Shown piece by piece: positions 15,647 through 23,853 of a stretch of 35,792 nucleotides of DNA. The notes beneath the pieces were generated by a model, which made no database searches, was not told the DNA's origin, and saw nothing but the letters and a program-made list of their open reading frames with translations. Source of the stretch: Microbacteriaceae bacterium PS02066 (GTDB lineage: Bacteria > Actinomycetota > Actinomycetes > Actinomycetales > Microbacteriaceae); contig JASCPH010000034.1 of NCBI GenBank assembly GCA_029959545.1, positions 1 through 35,792 of the forward strand. The letters run 5' to 3'. The stretch's first letter is position 1. Each line of letters begins with the position of its first letter. The position numbers were made by a program, and so were the translations under genes.

Positions 15647-17164
15647 ATGGCACTCATGGCACGCGACGAGGTGATCGGCTTCAGCGACGCGCAGAATGCG
15701 CGGTTCGCCGAGGTCGTGCGCGCCGTCGAAACAGCGGATGCGGCCCTCGTCGCAGCCCAGGCCCGCATGACACGCGCCCTCGCCGACGCACGAGAACTGG
15801 CGCGCGAGGTCGCGGCATCCTCACCCGCACAGGTGCGCGCCCGCGACATGGCCGAGCGCGCCATCTCGTCCGAGATCGGTGCCGCATTGCGCCTCTCCGA
15901 CCGTGCCGTCCAGCGGCGCATGGATGCGGCCGCCGAGCTCGCCTCCGACTACCCGCGCACCCTCGCCGCGCTCGAGGCCGGTCCCATCAACGCCGGGCAC
16001 GTACGCGTCATCACGGATGCGGGCAGCATCCTCCCCACCGAGACCCGCGCGGTCTTCGAGACCCACGCGCTCGCCCGCTGCGAAGCGCAGACTCCAGGGA
16101 GGGCGAAGCGCGCCATCGAGATGCTCGCCCAGCGCCTGCATCCCCGCTCCTTCACCGAGCGACACCTCGAAGCGCGGGAGAGACGCGGGGTGTCGATCAC
16201 CCCTCTCGGCGAGGGCATGAGCCACCTCGGCATCGATGCCCCCACCGTGCTCGTCGACGCCGCCTACGACCGCGCCACCCGCATGGCCCGCGCGCTGCTC
16301 GACCTCCGCGCACAAGCAGCAGCGCGGGTACGCGACGCGCGCGCCTCGGGACGCGAACCAGACCCCGCCGACCTCACCCTCACCTCCGACACACGCACCA
16401 CCGATCAGCTGCGCGCCGACCTCATGGCCGACCTCCTTCTCACCGGCAACCCCGGAGCGGATGCGGCTCTCCCCGGCGACGGCGCGGGAACACTGGGCGC
16501 GATCCGCGCCCAGATCCAGGTCGTCGTGCCCGCCCTCTCACTCATCGGCGCCGCCCACGACGCCGCCGACCTCGCCGGGCGCTCCCCGATCGACGCCGAC
16601 ACCGCCAGGCGCCTGTCCGGCGGCAACACCGAGTGGCGCCGCATCCTCACCGACCCGATCGACGGTCGGGTGCTCGCCAGCGATCGGCGCCTCGCCCCGC
16701 CGGATCTCCGCCGATGGGTGCAGGCGCGAGACCAGCACTGCCGTTTCCCCGGCTGCACCACCCCGGCGATCCGATGCGAGATCGACCACGTCGTCGACTG
16801 GGCGAAGGGCGGCCCCACGGCCGCCGACAACCTGCAGGCACTCTGCCAGCGCCACCACTCGATGAAGCAGTTCACGGCCTGGAGAGTCTCGCTGCTCGAT
16901 CACGGCGTGATCTCGTGGACCTCCCCGCTCGGACACACCTACACCGACCACGCCTCGCCCCCGGTCGTCTTCTTCAGCGAAGACCCGCTCCCGGGCGGAG
17001 TCTCTCTCGGGGTCGCCGACCATCGGCATCCGACTGGAGATGCCGCGTTCTCGAGCGAACCCGACGACCCACCACCCTGGGAGGACTCTGCCCACAGGCC
17101 GCCCCGGCCCGCGACTCCGCCGCCGAGGCCGGCGCCGCAGCCGCCTTGCGACCCACCGACCTGA
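15647..17164 (+). CDS. DUF222 / HNH endonuclease protein (13E12 repeat family), copy 1
   Basis: This 505-residue protein has the helical DUF222 region (about residues 10-330) followed by an HNH nuclease domain near residue 364. The core is CRFPGCTTPAIRCEIDHVV, then NLQALCQRHHSMKQ, with the Cys pairs and His residues expected for Zn and Mg binding. A Pro-rich tail (PPRPATPPPRPAP) closes it. It is predicted to cut or nick DNA; the cellular role of the family is unsettled. It is a clear paralog of the gene at 19705, sharing the FSDA opening, the ARMTR segment and the HNH block. ATG 15647 or ATG 15656 may be the start; AGGG at 15643 favours the latter. Confidence 0.88.
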   Translation: MALMARDEVIGFSDAQNARFAEVVRAVETADAALVAAQARMTRALADARELAREVAASSPAQVRARDMAERAISSEIGAALRLSDRAVQRRMDAAAELASDYPRTLAALEAGPINAGHVRVITDAGSILPTETRAVFETHALARCEAQTPGRAKRAIEMLAQRLHPRSFTERHLEARERRGVSITPLGEGMSHLGIDAPTVLVDAAYDRATRMARALLDLRAQAAARVRDARASGREPDPADLTLTSDTRTTDQLRADLMADLLLTGNPGADAALPGDGAGTLGAIRAQIQVVVPALSLIGAAHDAADLAGRSPIDADTARRLSGGNTEWRRILTDPIDGRVLASDRRLAPPDLRRWVQARDQHCRFPGCTTPAIRCEIDHVVDWAKGGPTAADNLQALCQRHHSMKQFTAWRVSLLDHGVISWTSPLGHTYTDHASPPVVFFSEDPLPGGVSLGVADHRHPTGDAAFSSEPDDPPPWEDSAHRPPRPATPPPRPAPQPPCDPPT

Positions 17165-17282
17165 CTCGACAATCACTGCCGCGGCCCGTTCGCTCATACG
17201 CACACGCTCGTACCGCGATGCCGCATCGATGTGGCTCGGAGCCGGGCCCCCGTCGCGCCGCACCCCGGGCACACCCCGACCC

Positions 17283-17766
17283 TCAGCCTCGCGCCTCACC
17301 CAGACGCCAATATGCCGAGAAGACGATGCGCTCCTTCGCGACGCCACGTTCGATGAGATGACGACGGATCTCCTGCACGCCCCAACGCTCCCCACACACC
17401 CACACCTCATCGACCGCCGCGGATACCGCCGCCCGCCGTACGGCGCCGAACAACTCGACACCCGGGCGAGCACCGGCACGCTCCACCCACGTCACCCGAC
17501 CTGAGAGCTCCTGCCGCTCGCCGGCATCGGCGACCTCGACGAAGGCCTGCGTCTCAGCGGCTCCGCCCTCCTCGAGGATGCGGGCGATCGCGGGCAGGGC
17601 CGACTCATCTCCGACGACGACGCGTGTACGGGCATCCGGCGACGGTGTGTACAGCGCCGTACCCTCACGAACGCCGAGCACCGCCCCCACGACCGCGCGA
17701 CGGGCGAAGCGCGTACCCGGCCCTTCGTCGCCGTGAACGACCACGTCGACATCGATCTCGCGCAGC
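17283..17766 (-). pseudogene. Siderophore-interacting protein, C-terminal SIP-domain fragment
   Basis: The frame gives EIDVDVVVHGDEGPGTRFAR, then TRVVVGDESALPAIARIL, DEVWVCGERWGVQEIRRHL and a final IVFSAYWRLGEARG. These are the C-terminal NAD(P)H-binding (SIP) domain of ferric-siderophore reductases. The N-terminal FAD-binding half (about 100 residues, including the RxYT FAD motif) is missing. At about 17762-17785 the sequence turns into an unrelated plus-strand gene whose own 5' end is also missing. No start codon or promoter is present, so the fragment should be silent. The normal protein (250-280 residues) releases iron from siderophores in the cytosol. Confidence 0.78.
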
Positions 17767-18197
17767 CGCGCACGGTGGGCCGCACCTTCACCCTCTACTG
17801 CCCGCGCGGCTACGAGACCGACGCGCTCAACATCTTCACGCCCGACCTCATGGCGCTCATGATCGATCTCGCATCCGACTGCGAGGCGGAGCTGCTCGAC
17901 GGCGGGCTCGTGCTCTACAGCGGACGCCCCTGGCGGCTCTGCACGCCGCGCGGCTTCACGCGGCTCATCTCGCTCGTCGACCTCGTCGGACGCAAGATGC
18001 GCGACCGTACCGAGCCTTATCGCGACGACCACGCGGATGCGGGGACCGCCATCGCGATCCCCGGTCGTCGCCTCCGCGCCCGCCCCTCCTGGGGAGCCGT
18101 CGCCTCGACGATCGTGCCCGCCGCGTTCATCGCGCTCGGGCTCGTATCGATGGTGTTCGATCGTCCCTTTGTCGAGTTGACGTTGGTCGCTTGCTGA
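17767..18197 (+). pseudogene. C-terminal fragment of an unknown membrane protein
   Basis: From about 17775 the frame reads VGRTFTLYCPRGYETDALN, then a folded segment with LMALMIDLASDCEAELLDGG, and ends in one membrane helix (STIVPAAFIALGLVSMVF) with a short tail. It has no start codon, ribosome binding site or promoter at its left end, where it meets the SIP fragment. The ATG at 17733 lies in antisense of SIP codons and is not trusted. Codon use from 17775 on matches local genes, so this looks like the tail of a real gene. No family is recognised. Confidence 0.5.
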
Positions 18198-18264
18198 CGA
18201 TGAAGCCCGGCTTCGGCGCACCTGACGAAGGCCCCTTCGCTGAGGCGCGGAGAATGAGAGGCTT

Positions 18265-18270
18265 CATACT
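18265..18270 (+). promoter_or_regulatory. -10 box (CATACT) for the flavin-reductase-like gene
   Basis: CATACT is followed by six bases and GTG 18277, the spacing used by the other leaderless genes here. ATG 18274 would be only three bases away, which favours GTG as the true start. Confidence 0.4.
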
Positions 18271-18276
18271 CGAATG

Positions 18277-18894
18277 GTGCAGACCCAGCTCCCAAGTACC
18301 CACCTGACCATCACGCCGAAAGTGCTCTACTTCGGCACCCCCGTCGTCGTCATCTCATCGTTGAACCCTGACGGCACGACGAACCTCGCCCCTGTTTCGT
18401 CGTACTGGGCGCTTGGGGACTTGCTCGTGATCGGGCTCGGGTCGACGGGCCAGACAGTGGGCAATATCAGGCGCAACGGCGAGCTCGTCGTCAATCTCTG
18501 TGACGAAACCCACTGGCGCGCGGTCGAATCCCTCGCGCTGCTCACCGGAGCCTCGCCTGTTCCCGCCGACAAGCCTGCGGGCTGCCGGTTCGAACCGGAC
18601 AAGTTCGCTGTCGCTGGCTGGTCACGCCTCGCTTCGACAACCACGACTCCTGAACGCATCCTCGAGGCCGGCGCCCACATCGAAGCTCGTGCGACCGCAC
18701 TCCATGAGGAAGAGGGCGACTACGTCGTCGTCCACGCTCGCGCGACGGCGGTCCACGCTGCCCCAGAGATGGTGGTGGCCGGCACTTCGCACATCAACCC
18801 ATCGATCTGGCGCCCCCTCATCTATAGTTTCCGGCACTACTTCGGTCTCGGTCCTCGTCGCGGAATCGCTGCTCGCGCAGACCTTCAACACTGA
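18277..18894 (+). CDS. Flavin-reductase-like (DIM6/NTAB) flavoprotein
   Basis: This 205-residue protein has the FMN-binding split barrel of the flavin reductase-like family. PKVLYFGTPVVVISSLN is followed by TNLAPVSSYWALGDLLVIGL, the region that cradles FMN. VGNIRRNGELVVNLCDE and INPSIWRPLIYSFRHYFGLG follow as in actinobacterial members. It would bind flavin and act as a reductase or oxidase on an unknown substrate. GTG 18277 is chosen for leaderless spacing; ATG 18274 is the alternative. The last residues after YFGLG look unlike the family. A neighbouring frame there reads LVAESLLAQTF, so a small frameshift or truncation next to the IS edge at about 18895 is possible. Confidence 0.78.
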   Translation: MQTQLPSTHLTITPKVLYFGTPVVVISSLNPDGTTNLAPVSSYWALGDLLVIGLGSTGQTVGNIRRNGELVVNLCDETHWRAVESLALLTGASPVPADKPAGCRFEPDKFAVAGWSRLASTTTTPERILEAGAHIEARATALHEEEGDYVVVHARATAVHAAPEMVVAGTSHINPSIWRPLIYSFRHYFGLGPRRGIAARADLQH

Positions 18895-19655
18895 CGGCTG
18901 GCAGTCAAGACCACCCGAGGTACGGGTTGGAGTCGGGATCGAGCAGGTCCTCGAGCGGGTGCGAGTCGGTGTGCACGGCCTGTTGGAGGAGTCGGTAGAA
19001 CAAGCAGGCCGCGGCTGGTCGCGTTGCGCCGGTTGAAGCGGAACGCGAACTCGTCGAGGTAGTACGGCCGCTGGTGTTCGGCGACGCCGTAGCGCAGGGT
19101 GCCGGTCAGCCACCGCTTGAGCAGTGACGCGGTCAGATGCACGCCGGGCAGCACGGCGGCCGGGTCGGGGGCGGTGTACCCGGTGGCGTACTCGTGCGTG
19201 TACCCGAGCTCGGACAGCCTGCGCATCATACGGGCGCCGTCGATATGGATCGTCGAGCCTGGCACGACGCTGTTGGTTGCGAACGCGACCAGGCCCAGCG
19301 TGTTCGGCCGGTCCGCCAGGCCGAGGCGGATCCGGCCGAGCTTGCGTCCCGGGCCGGGCTTTTCGACTGCGACCATCACGGTCGCTTTCGTCGTCGACGC
19401 GCCGGAGCGGCCGATGCTGACGCCGCCGACGAAGGTCTCGTCGACCTCGACGACGCCGTCACCGACGTCCGCCGCCCACACGCCCGACACATCCACAAAC
19501 CGGCGCCCGCAGCCCAGAACTCCCGGCCCTCGCAGCCGGGACAGACAAACCCGTCCGGCCAGCGCAACTGCGCCAGGTACTCGAGACATGCGGCATCGTC
19601 GAGGAACCACTCGAGCAGCTCCTTGAACGTCCCCGGGTAATTGACCCCGCGGATC
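18895..19655 (-). mobile_element. IS1595-like element remnant
   Basis: The remnant consists of the broken transposase with no clear terminal inverted repeats. Its 3' edge touches the end of the flavin-reductase-like gene and its 5' edge lies against the promoter of the second HNH gene (a TAG at 19655-19657 blocks the frame). Both ends may have been trimmed. It lies between the two directly repeated DUF222-HNH genes. Confidence 0.7.
18905..19654 (-). pseudogene. IS1595-family transposase, internally deleted and frameshifted
   Basis: On the minus strand the frame opens with VNYPGTFKELLEWFLDDAA and a zinc ribbon (VCPGCEGREFWAAGAGLWMC followed by RACGRR). Near 19455-19466 it jumps straight to DGVVEVDETFVGG, the first Asp of the ISXO2-like DDE domain, in a different frame. 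About 50-60 residues that normally separate them are gone. The DDE part continues with HIDGARMMRRLSELGYTHEY and PYYLDEFAFRFNRRNA. One extra base near 19002 then shifts the frame; the original tail, FYRLLQQAVHTDSHPLEDLL to the stop at 18905-18907, is still readable. No start codon remains upstream of VNYPG. The gene cannot make an active transposase. Confidence 0.85.
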
Positions 19656-19713
19656 TAGAATCTTTGTTCTATACCTCGCGCCCACAATGCGGTAGAATAC
19701 GAACATGTCTTCG
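19656..19713 (+). promoter_or_regulatory. Promoter and LexA-box-like palindromes of the second DUF222-HNH gene
   Basis: TAGAAT-CTTT-GTTCTA (19656-19671) is a near-perfect palindrome with the half-site spacing of actinobacterial SOS boxes. CGAAC-ATGT-CTTCG (19700-19713) differs by one base from the core CGAAC-N4-GTTCG and covers the start codon. A -10 box TAGAAT (19693-19698) is six bases before ATG 19705, so the message is probably leaderless. Some 13E12-family genes of Mycobacterium tuberculosis are known to be LexA-controlled, so DNA-damage induction is a reasonable inference. Confidence 0.5.
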
Positions 19714-21111
19714 AACGAGTATCGCCCCGTCGGGTTCTCCGACGCGGATGCGGCGACGCTCGCCGAGATCGCCGCGGCGGTCGAGAAGACGCAGGCCGAT
19801 CTCGCCGCCCTCCAGGCACGCATGACCCGCGAGCTCGCACGGGCAGAAGAGCTGGCCTGCCGCCAGTCCTCCGGCGCGACGCGCAGCGCCGCCGCCAGCG
19901 ACATGGCGCACCGCGCCATCGCCTCCGAACTCGCCACCCCTCTTCGCATCGCCGACCGCACCATGCAGCGACGCATGACGCAGGCCGCCGAGATCGCGCA
20001 CGAGTATCCCGCCACGCTCGACTCGCTCGCCGCCGGCCGCATCACCATGGGTCACGTCTACGCCATCGCCGAGGCGGGCGCGCATCTCCCTCATGAGGCG
20101 CGCGCCGAGTTCGAGGCGGCCGCGCTCCGCAAGAGCGAGAACGACACCGTCGGCCGCGTGCGCCCCGCCCTGCGCATGCTCGCCGAGCGCCTCCACCCGC
20201 GCACGCTCACCGAACGCCACATCGACGCGCGCGAAACGCGAAGCGTCACCCTCAACCCGCTCGACGACGGCATGTGCGAGCTCACGGCGACGCTCCCCCT
20301 CATCCTCGGCGAGGGCATCCACAACCGACTCACCCAGCAGGGCACAGCCCTCCAAGACGAGCGGATGCGGGCGGTCGAGCGCCTCCGCGAGGCGCGCGCG
20401 GCGAGCCTGCCCGCATCCGAGGCCGACGAGGTCCTCGCCTCCGACGGCCGCACGATCGACCAGCTGCGCGCCGACATCTTCGCCGACATGCTCCTCACCG
20501 CTCAGCCCAGCGCCGACCCCACGCGCACCGACGACCGCCCCGGCGCGCTCGGCGCGATCCGCGCGCACGTGCAGGTCGTCGTGCCGGTGCTCGCGATCGC
20601 GGGCACGCACGAATACCCCGCCGATCTCGCCGGTCGCAGCCCCATCGACGCCGAGACCGCCCGACAGCTGGTCGGCGCCGAGTCGGGCTGGGATCGCCTC
20701 CTGACCCACCCCGTCAGCGGTGAGATCCTCGCGACCGATCGCTACCAGCCCACCCCCGACATCCGCCGCCGGCTGCGCGCCCGCGACGCGCACTGCCGTT
20801 TTCCCGGATGCCGGGTGCCCGCCCTCCGCTGCGAGCACGACCACACCGTCGACTTCGCCCTCGGCGGCAAAACCCGGCTCGACAACCTCGCGGGGCTGTG
20901 CCAGCGGCACCATTCGATGAAGCAGTTCACCGCGTGGAAGGTCACGCAGATCGGTGACGGCATCCTCGCCTGGACCTCACCGCTCGGGCGCCCCTACCTC
21001 GATCACCCGCCCGCGCCGACGGTGCACTTTGTGCCCGATGAGATCCCGCTCGGCGTCCCCTCACGCTACGACGATGACGACGATCCGCCTCCCTGGGAGA
21101 ACTGCGCCTGA
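19705..21111 (+). CDS. DUF222 / HNH endonuclease protein (13E12 repeat family), copy 2
   Basis: This 468-residue paralog of the gene at 15647 has the same order. The FSDADAATLAEIAAAVEKTQ opening leads into helical DUF222 with ARMTRELARAEEL, then the block DLAGRSPIDAETAR. An HNH domain near residue 363 reads CRFPGCRVPALRCEHDHTV and NLAGLCQRHHSMKQFTAWK. Metal-binding Cys/His and catalytic His are intact. It lacks the long Pro-rich tail of copy 1 and ends DDDDPPPWENCA. It is predicted to bind and cleave DNA. A leaderless start with LexA-like boxes suggests damage-inducible expression. A hairpin at 21147-21172 probably ends its transcript. Confidence 0.9.
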   Translation: MSSNEYRPVGFSDADAATLAEIAAAVEKTQADLAALQARMTRELARAEELACRQSSGATRSAAASDMAHRAIASELATPLRIADRTMQRRMTQAAEIAHEYPATLDSLAAGRITMGHVYAIAEAGAHLPHEARAEFEAAALRKSENDTVGRVRPALRMLAERLHPRTLTERHIDARETRSVTLNPLDDGMCELTATLPLILGEGIHNRLTQQGTALQDERMRAVERLREARAASLPASEADEVLASDGRTIDQLRADIFADMLLTAQPSADPTRTDDRPGALGAIRAHVQVVVPVLAIAGTHEYPADLAGRSPIDAETARQLVGAESGWDRLLTHPVSGEILATDRYQPTPDIRRRLRARDAHCRFPGCRVPALRCEHDHTVDFALGGKTRLDNLAGLCQRHHSMKQFTAWKVTQIGDGILAWTSPLGRPYLDHPPAPTVHFVPDEIPLGVPSRYDDDDDPPPWENCA

Positions 21112-21146
21112 CGGCAGGCGGCGGGTGGATCGCCACACTTCTTGAT

Positions 21147-21172
21147 CGCGGGAAACTGCGCAATTTCCCGCG
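21147..21172 (+). terminator. Strong hairpin after the second HNH gene
   Basis: CGCGGGAAA (21147-21155) and TTTCCCGCG (21164-21172) are a perfect 9-bp inverted repeat with an 8-base loop, 35 bases after the HNH stop. An outer pair GTGGAT (21125-21130) / ATCCAC (21175-21180) could extend it. It reads equally on both strands. Confidence 0.65.
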
Positions 21173-21256
21173 CCATCCACCGGCGAGGCGCCCGCCACCC
21201 GGCCGCCGGCGACCCCTCCCGGCGCGCCGTCCAGGAGCCTCCCCGCAGCCCTCCCC

Positions 21257-21311
21257 GCGCCACCAGCTTGCGCCCCGGCTCTCTCGGCGCCACCAGCTTG
21301 CGCCTCGGCTC
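21257..21311. repeat. Tandem pair of a 25-bp GC-rich unit
   Basis: GCGCCACCAGCTTGCGCC plus CGGCTC-type flanks occurs at 21257-21281 and again at 21287-21311 with one mismatch, period 30 bp. The stretch from 21181 to 21405 is C-rich and holds no supported gene. Confidence 0.6.
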
Positions 21312-21410
21312 CTCCCGGTGCCCCGCCGCGCGAGCCTCCCGGTACCCCGCCCAACGAGCCTGCCCGCCCCCTGCAAACCCACCGATCCCCCATCAACCTT
21401 CAGTAAGGCG

Positions 21411-21416
21411 TAAGGT
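21411..21416 (+). promoter_or_regulatory. -10 box (TAAGGT) for a leaderless membrane-protein gene
   Basis: TAAGGT lies seven bases before ATG 21424, with no Shine-Dalgarno between. Confidence 0.5.
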
Positions 21417-21423
21417 TGAGGGT

Positions 21424-21900
21424 ATGGAGACCTTCCTACTCCGCCTCGACCGCCTCGCCGGCGGCCGCATGGCGAGCTACCGCGTCGAGCGCTCCGACGA
21501 CCCCCGCGTGAGCCGGGCGTTCCGGGCGATCACGATCCTGCTCGTCGCCTGCTTCCTGCTCGGCATCGCCACCATCGTCACGTCGGCCTGGCTCACCGCA
21601 TCCGGCGAGGACGTCGGCTTCGCCGTCTGGATGCGGTGCCTTGTCGTCCTCGGCATCACCACGACCCTCTTCTACTTCCTCTGGCGAGCGCGCGCAGGCT
21701 GGTACTGGGCGATCCGTCGGCTGCAGCTGTTCAGCCGCATCTTCCCGATCGTCGCGCTCGTCCTCGCGGCGATCCCGGGGCTGTACCCCTGGTGGGTCAT
21801 CAGCGAGCAGATCGTGTTCGCCATCCTGCTGATCGGCGTCTCGGACTACCTGCAGTCCGACTACCTCCGCGCCGCCTACCCGAAGCCGCAGCGCCCCTAG
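21424..21900 (+). CDS. Four-helix membrane protein of unknown function
   Basis: The 158-residue protein has a basic cytoplasmic N-terminus and about four membrane helices (from ITILLVACFLLGIATIVTS to WVISEQIVFAILLIGVSDYL). It ends with LQSDYLRAAYPKPQRP. No catalytic motif is visible. Start ATG 21424 fits a leaderless transcript. It is followed after 90 bp by the histidine kinase gene, whose ribosome binding site is separate; co-transcription is possible. No family is recognised. Confidence 0.7.
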   Translation: METFLLRLDRLAGGRMASYRVERSDDPRVSRAFRAITILLVACFLLGIATIVTSAWLTASGEDVGFAVWMRCLVVLGITTTLFYFLWRARAGWYWAIRRLQLFSRIFPIVALVLAAIPGLYPWWVISEQIVFAILLIGVSDYLQSDYLRAAYPKPQRP

Positions 21901-21990
21901 CTAGCGCAGGAGCGGGGCGGCGCGTCTGCTGTGGCGCTCGCGCTCCGGCAATGGCATGGTGATCTCCTAGCGAGTGATCCAGGAGCAGCA

Positions 21991-23640
21991 ATGGCGTTGT
22001 TCGAGATGGAGGCGAGCCCGAAGGGCCGCATGCGGGTCTTCCTGCGCGCGCAGCTCCCTTTCGCCCTCGGCGTCATCTACATCGCCGCGTTGACAACGCT
22101 CGTCGAGCCCGAGAGGTGGGAGGCGTGGCCGATGATCGTGGGCGTGGTGCTCACCGCCGTCGCCACTGCCGGAGCCATCGCCGTGCCGTGGGAGAAGCTG
22201 CACCGCTCCTGGATGATCCTCATCGCGGCGGTCGACATCATCGCCGTCGCCTTCTTCCGCGCGGAGATCGGGGCCAGCGTCGCCGCCGTCACGATCCTGT
22301 CGCTGTTCCCGATCCTCTGGCTCGCCTACGGCTTCCGCTGGTACGGCATGATCGTCGGCGTCGTCGGCGCCGCGTTCATCACCTCGTTCCGCTTCTTCTA
22401 CACCTCGGATTGGCCCGACACCGCGGTCGAGTGGGCCAACGTCGTCTCGTTCCCGATCCTCATCATCGGCGTCGCGATCATCGTGTTCGTCGCCGCGGGC
22501 AACCTGCGCCGTAACGGCGTGCGCCTCGCCGCCGCATCCCGCGCGCAGGCCGAAGCGCTGCGCGACGCGAGGGATGCCGAGGCGATCGCCCTCGGCATCC
22601 TCAACACCGTCACCGCAGGCGTCGCCTTCTTCGACGCCGAGGGCCGACTCGACGTCGCGAACACCACCGCACGGCAGATGAGCGTCGACGCCGGATTCCG
22701 CCTCGACATCCCGCCCTACAGCGGCGAAAACTCCTTCGCCGCGGACCGCGTGACCCGCATCCCGGACGACGAGCAGATCATCCCCAGAGCCCTACGCGGG
22801 GAGGCGATCGAAGACCACCTCGAGTGGATCGGCCCGCCCGACTCGCAGATCGCCATCATCGCCTCGTCCGGCCAGGTGCACCGCGACGACGGCGAGCTGC
22901 TCGGAACCGTCATCGTCGCCTACGACGTGACCGAGCTGGCGGATGCGATCGAGGTGCGCGAGCAGTTCCTGCGCACGGTGTCGCACGAACTGCGCACCCC
23001 CATCACGAGCATCACCGGGTTCCTCGACCTGATCGACGAGGCCGTCGACCCCGCCGACACGAAGGTGCACGGCTACATCGACATCGTCACCCGCAAGACC
23101 AACGATCTGTTCGACCGCGTGCGAGACCTCCTCGCCGCGAACGACGGCAACAAGATCCTCGACTGGACCGAGACCGACGCCGCACGCATCTCCCGGGCAG
23201 CCGCCGCGCGCGTCGCCGCCCTCGCGGAGGCACAGGGCGTGCGCATCGAGCTCACCGGACCCGAGGCCCTCCCCGTGCACGCCGACGAAGAGCATCTCAC
23301 GATCGCCGTCGCCGAGCTGCTGACGAACGCGATCAAATTCGGTGATGCGGATGCGGCCGTCATCCTCCGCTGCGGCGTCGTGAAGGGTCGCGTGATGCTC
23401 GCCGTCACCAACAGCGGCCAGGGACTCACCCTGTCCGAACAACGCCGCGCCTTCGACCGCTTCTACCGTGCGCCCTACGCCCGCGCACAGGCGATCCAGG
23501 GCTTCGGCCTCGGCCTCACCAACGCGCGCGCCATCGTCGCGGCGCACGGCGGCCACATCCACATCGAGAGCGAGCCCGGCGTACGCACGACGTTCACCCT
23601 CGACATCCCGCAGCATCCGTACCCCGTCAGCCACCCCTGA
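21991..23640 (+). CDS. Membrane sensor histidine kinase with PAS domain
   Basis: This 549-residue kinase starts with six hydrophobic segments (residues about 20-170). A coiled stretch (RAQAEALRDARDAEAIALG) and a PAS-like domain (about 200-305; LNTVTAGVAFFDAEGRLDVA) follow. The HisKA H-box is LRTVSHELRTPITSITGF, with the phospho-acceptor His near residue 331. The ATPase domain has the N-box ELLTNAIKFGD (about 443), NSGQGLT, the F-box region FDRFYR and the G2 box GFGLGLTNARAI (about 504). It would autophosphorylate on a membrane or cytosolic signal. No response regulator gene is adjacent. ATG 21991 has AGGAG six bases upstream. Confidence 0.92.
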   Translation: MALFEMEASPKGRMRVFLRAQLPFALGVIYIAALTTLVEPERWEAWPMIVGVVLTAVATAGAIAVPWEKLHRSWMILIAAVDIIAVAFFRAEIGASVAAVTILSLFPILWLAYGFRWYGMIVGVVGAAFITSFRFFYTSDWPDTAVEWANVVSFPILIIGVAIIVFVAAGNLRRNGVRLAAASRAQAEALRDARDAEAIALGILNTVTAGVAFFDAEGRLDVANTTARQMSVDAGFRLDIPPYSGENSFAADRVTRIPDDEQIIPRALRGEAIEDHLEWIGPPDSQIAIIASSGQVHRDDGELLGTVIVAYDVTELADAIEVREQFLRTVSHELRTPITSITGFLDLIDEAVDPADTKVHGYIDIVTRKTNDLFDRVRDLLAANDGNKILDWTETDAARISRAAAARVAALAEAQGVRIELTGPEALPVHADEEHLTIAVAELLTNAIKFGDADAAVILRCGVVKGRVMLAVTNSGQGLTLSEQRRAFDRFYRAPYARAQAIQGFGLGLTNARAIVAAHGGHIHIESEPGVRTTFTLDIPQHPYPVSHP

Positions 23641-23678
23641 GCCGTACCCCGCCGCCCCGTCGCCTGCAGCCTGCCTCA

Positions 23679-23847
23679 GCCCGAACTCCTGCAATCCGCC
23701 GCATCCCGCCCCCGAACCGGCCCGCACCCCTCGTTCTGCAGGAGTTCGGGCACGACTCAGCCACATCCGGCCCCACCACCCGCGCCCGCATCCGCACCGG
23801 GCGCGCTGGCTGAGTTGCGCAGCCCACCCGAAGCACACCTCAGCGCA
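23679..23847. repeat. Two-hairpin intergenic repeat, copy 1 (~170 bp)
   Basis: The first hairpin is GCCCGAACTCCTGCA (23679-23693) paired perfectly with TGCAGGAGTTCGGGC (23737-23751) over a 43-bp spacer. The second is ACTCAGCCA (23755-23763) paired with TGGCTGAGT (23807-23815). The unit continues to about 23847 and is repeated nearly whole at 23947-24117. It lies between convergent genes and has no supported reading frame. It may act as a bidirectional terminator, a structured RNA or a mobile palindromic unit. Confidence 0.8.
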
Positions 23848-23853
23848 GCTACT

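Noticed and set aside
18885..20048. Single 387-codon minus-strand gene
   Set aside because: Its first part is antisense of the HNH gene and its end is a frameshifted transposase tail; only the DDE segment is genuine.
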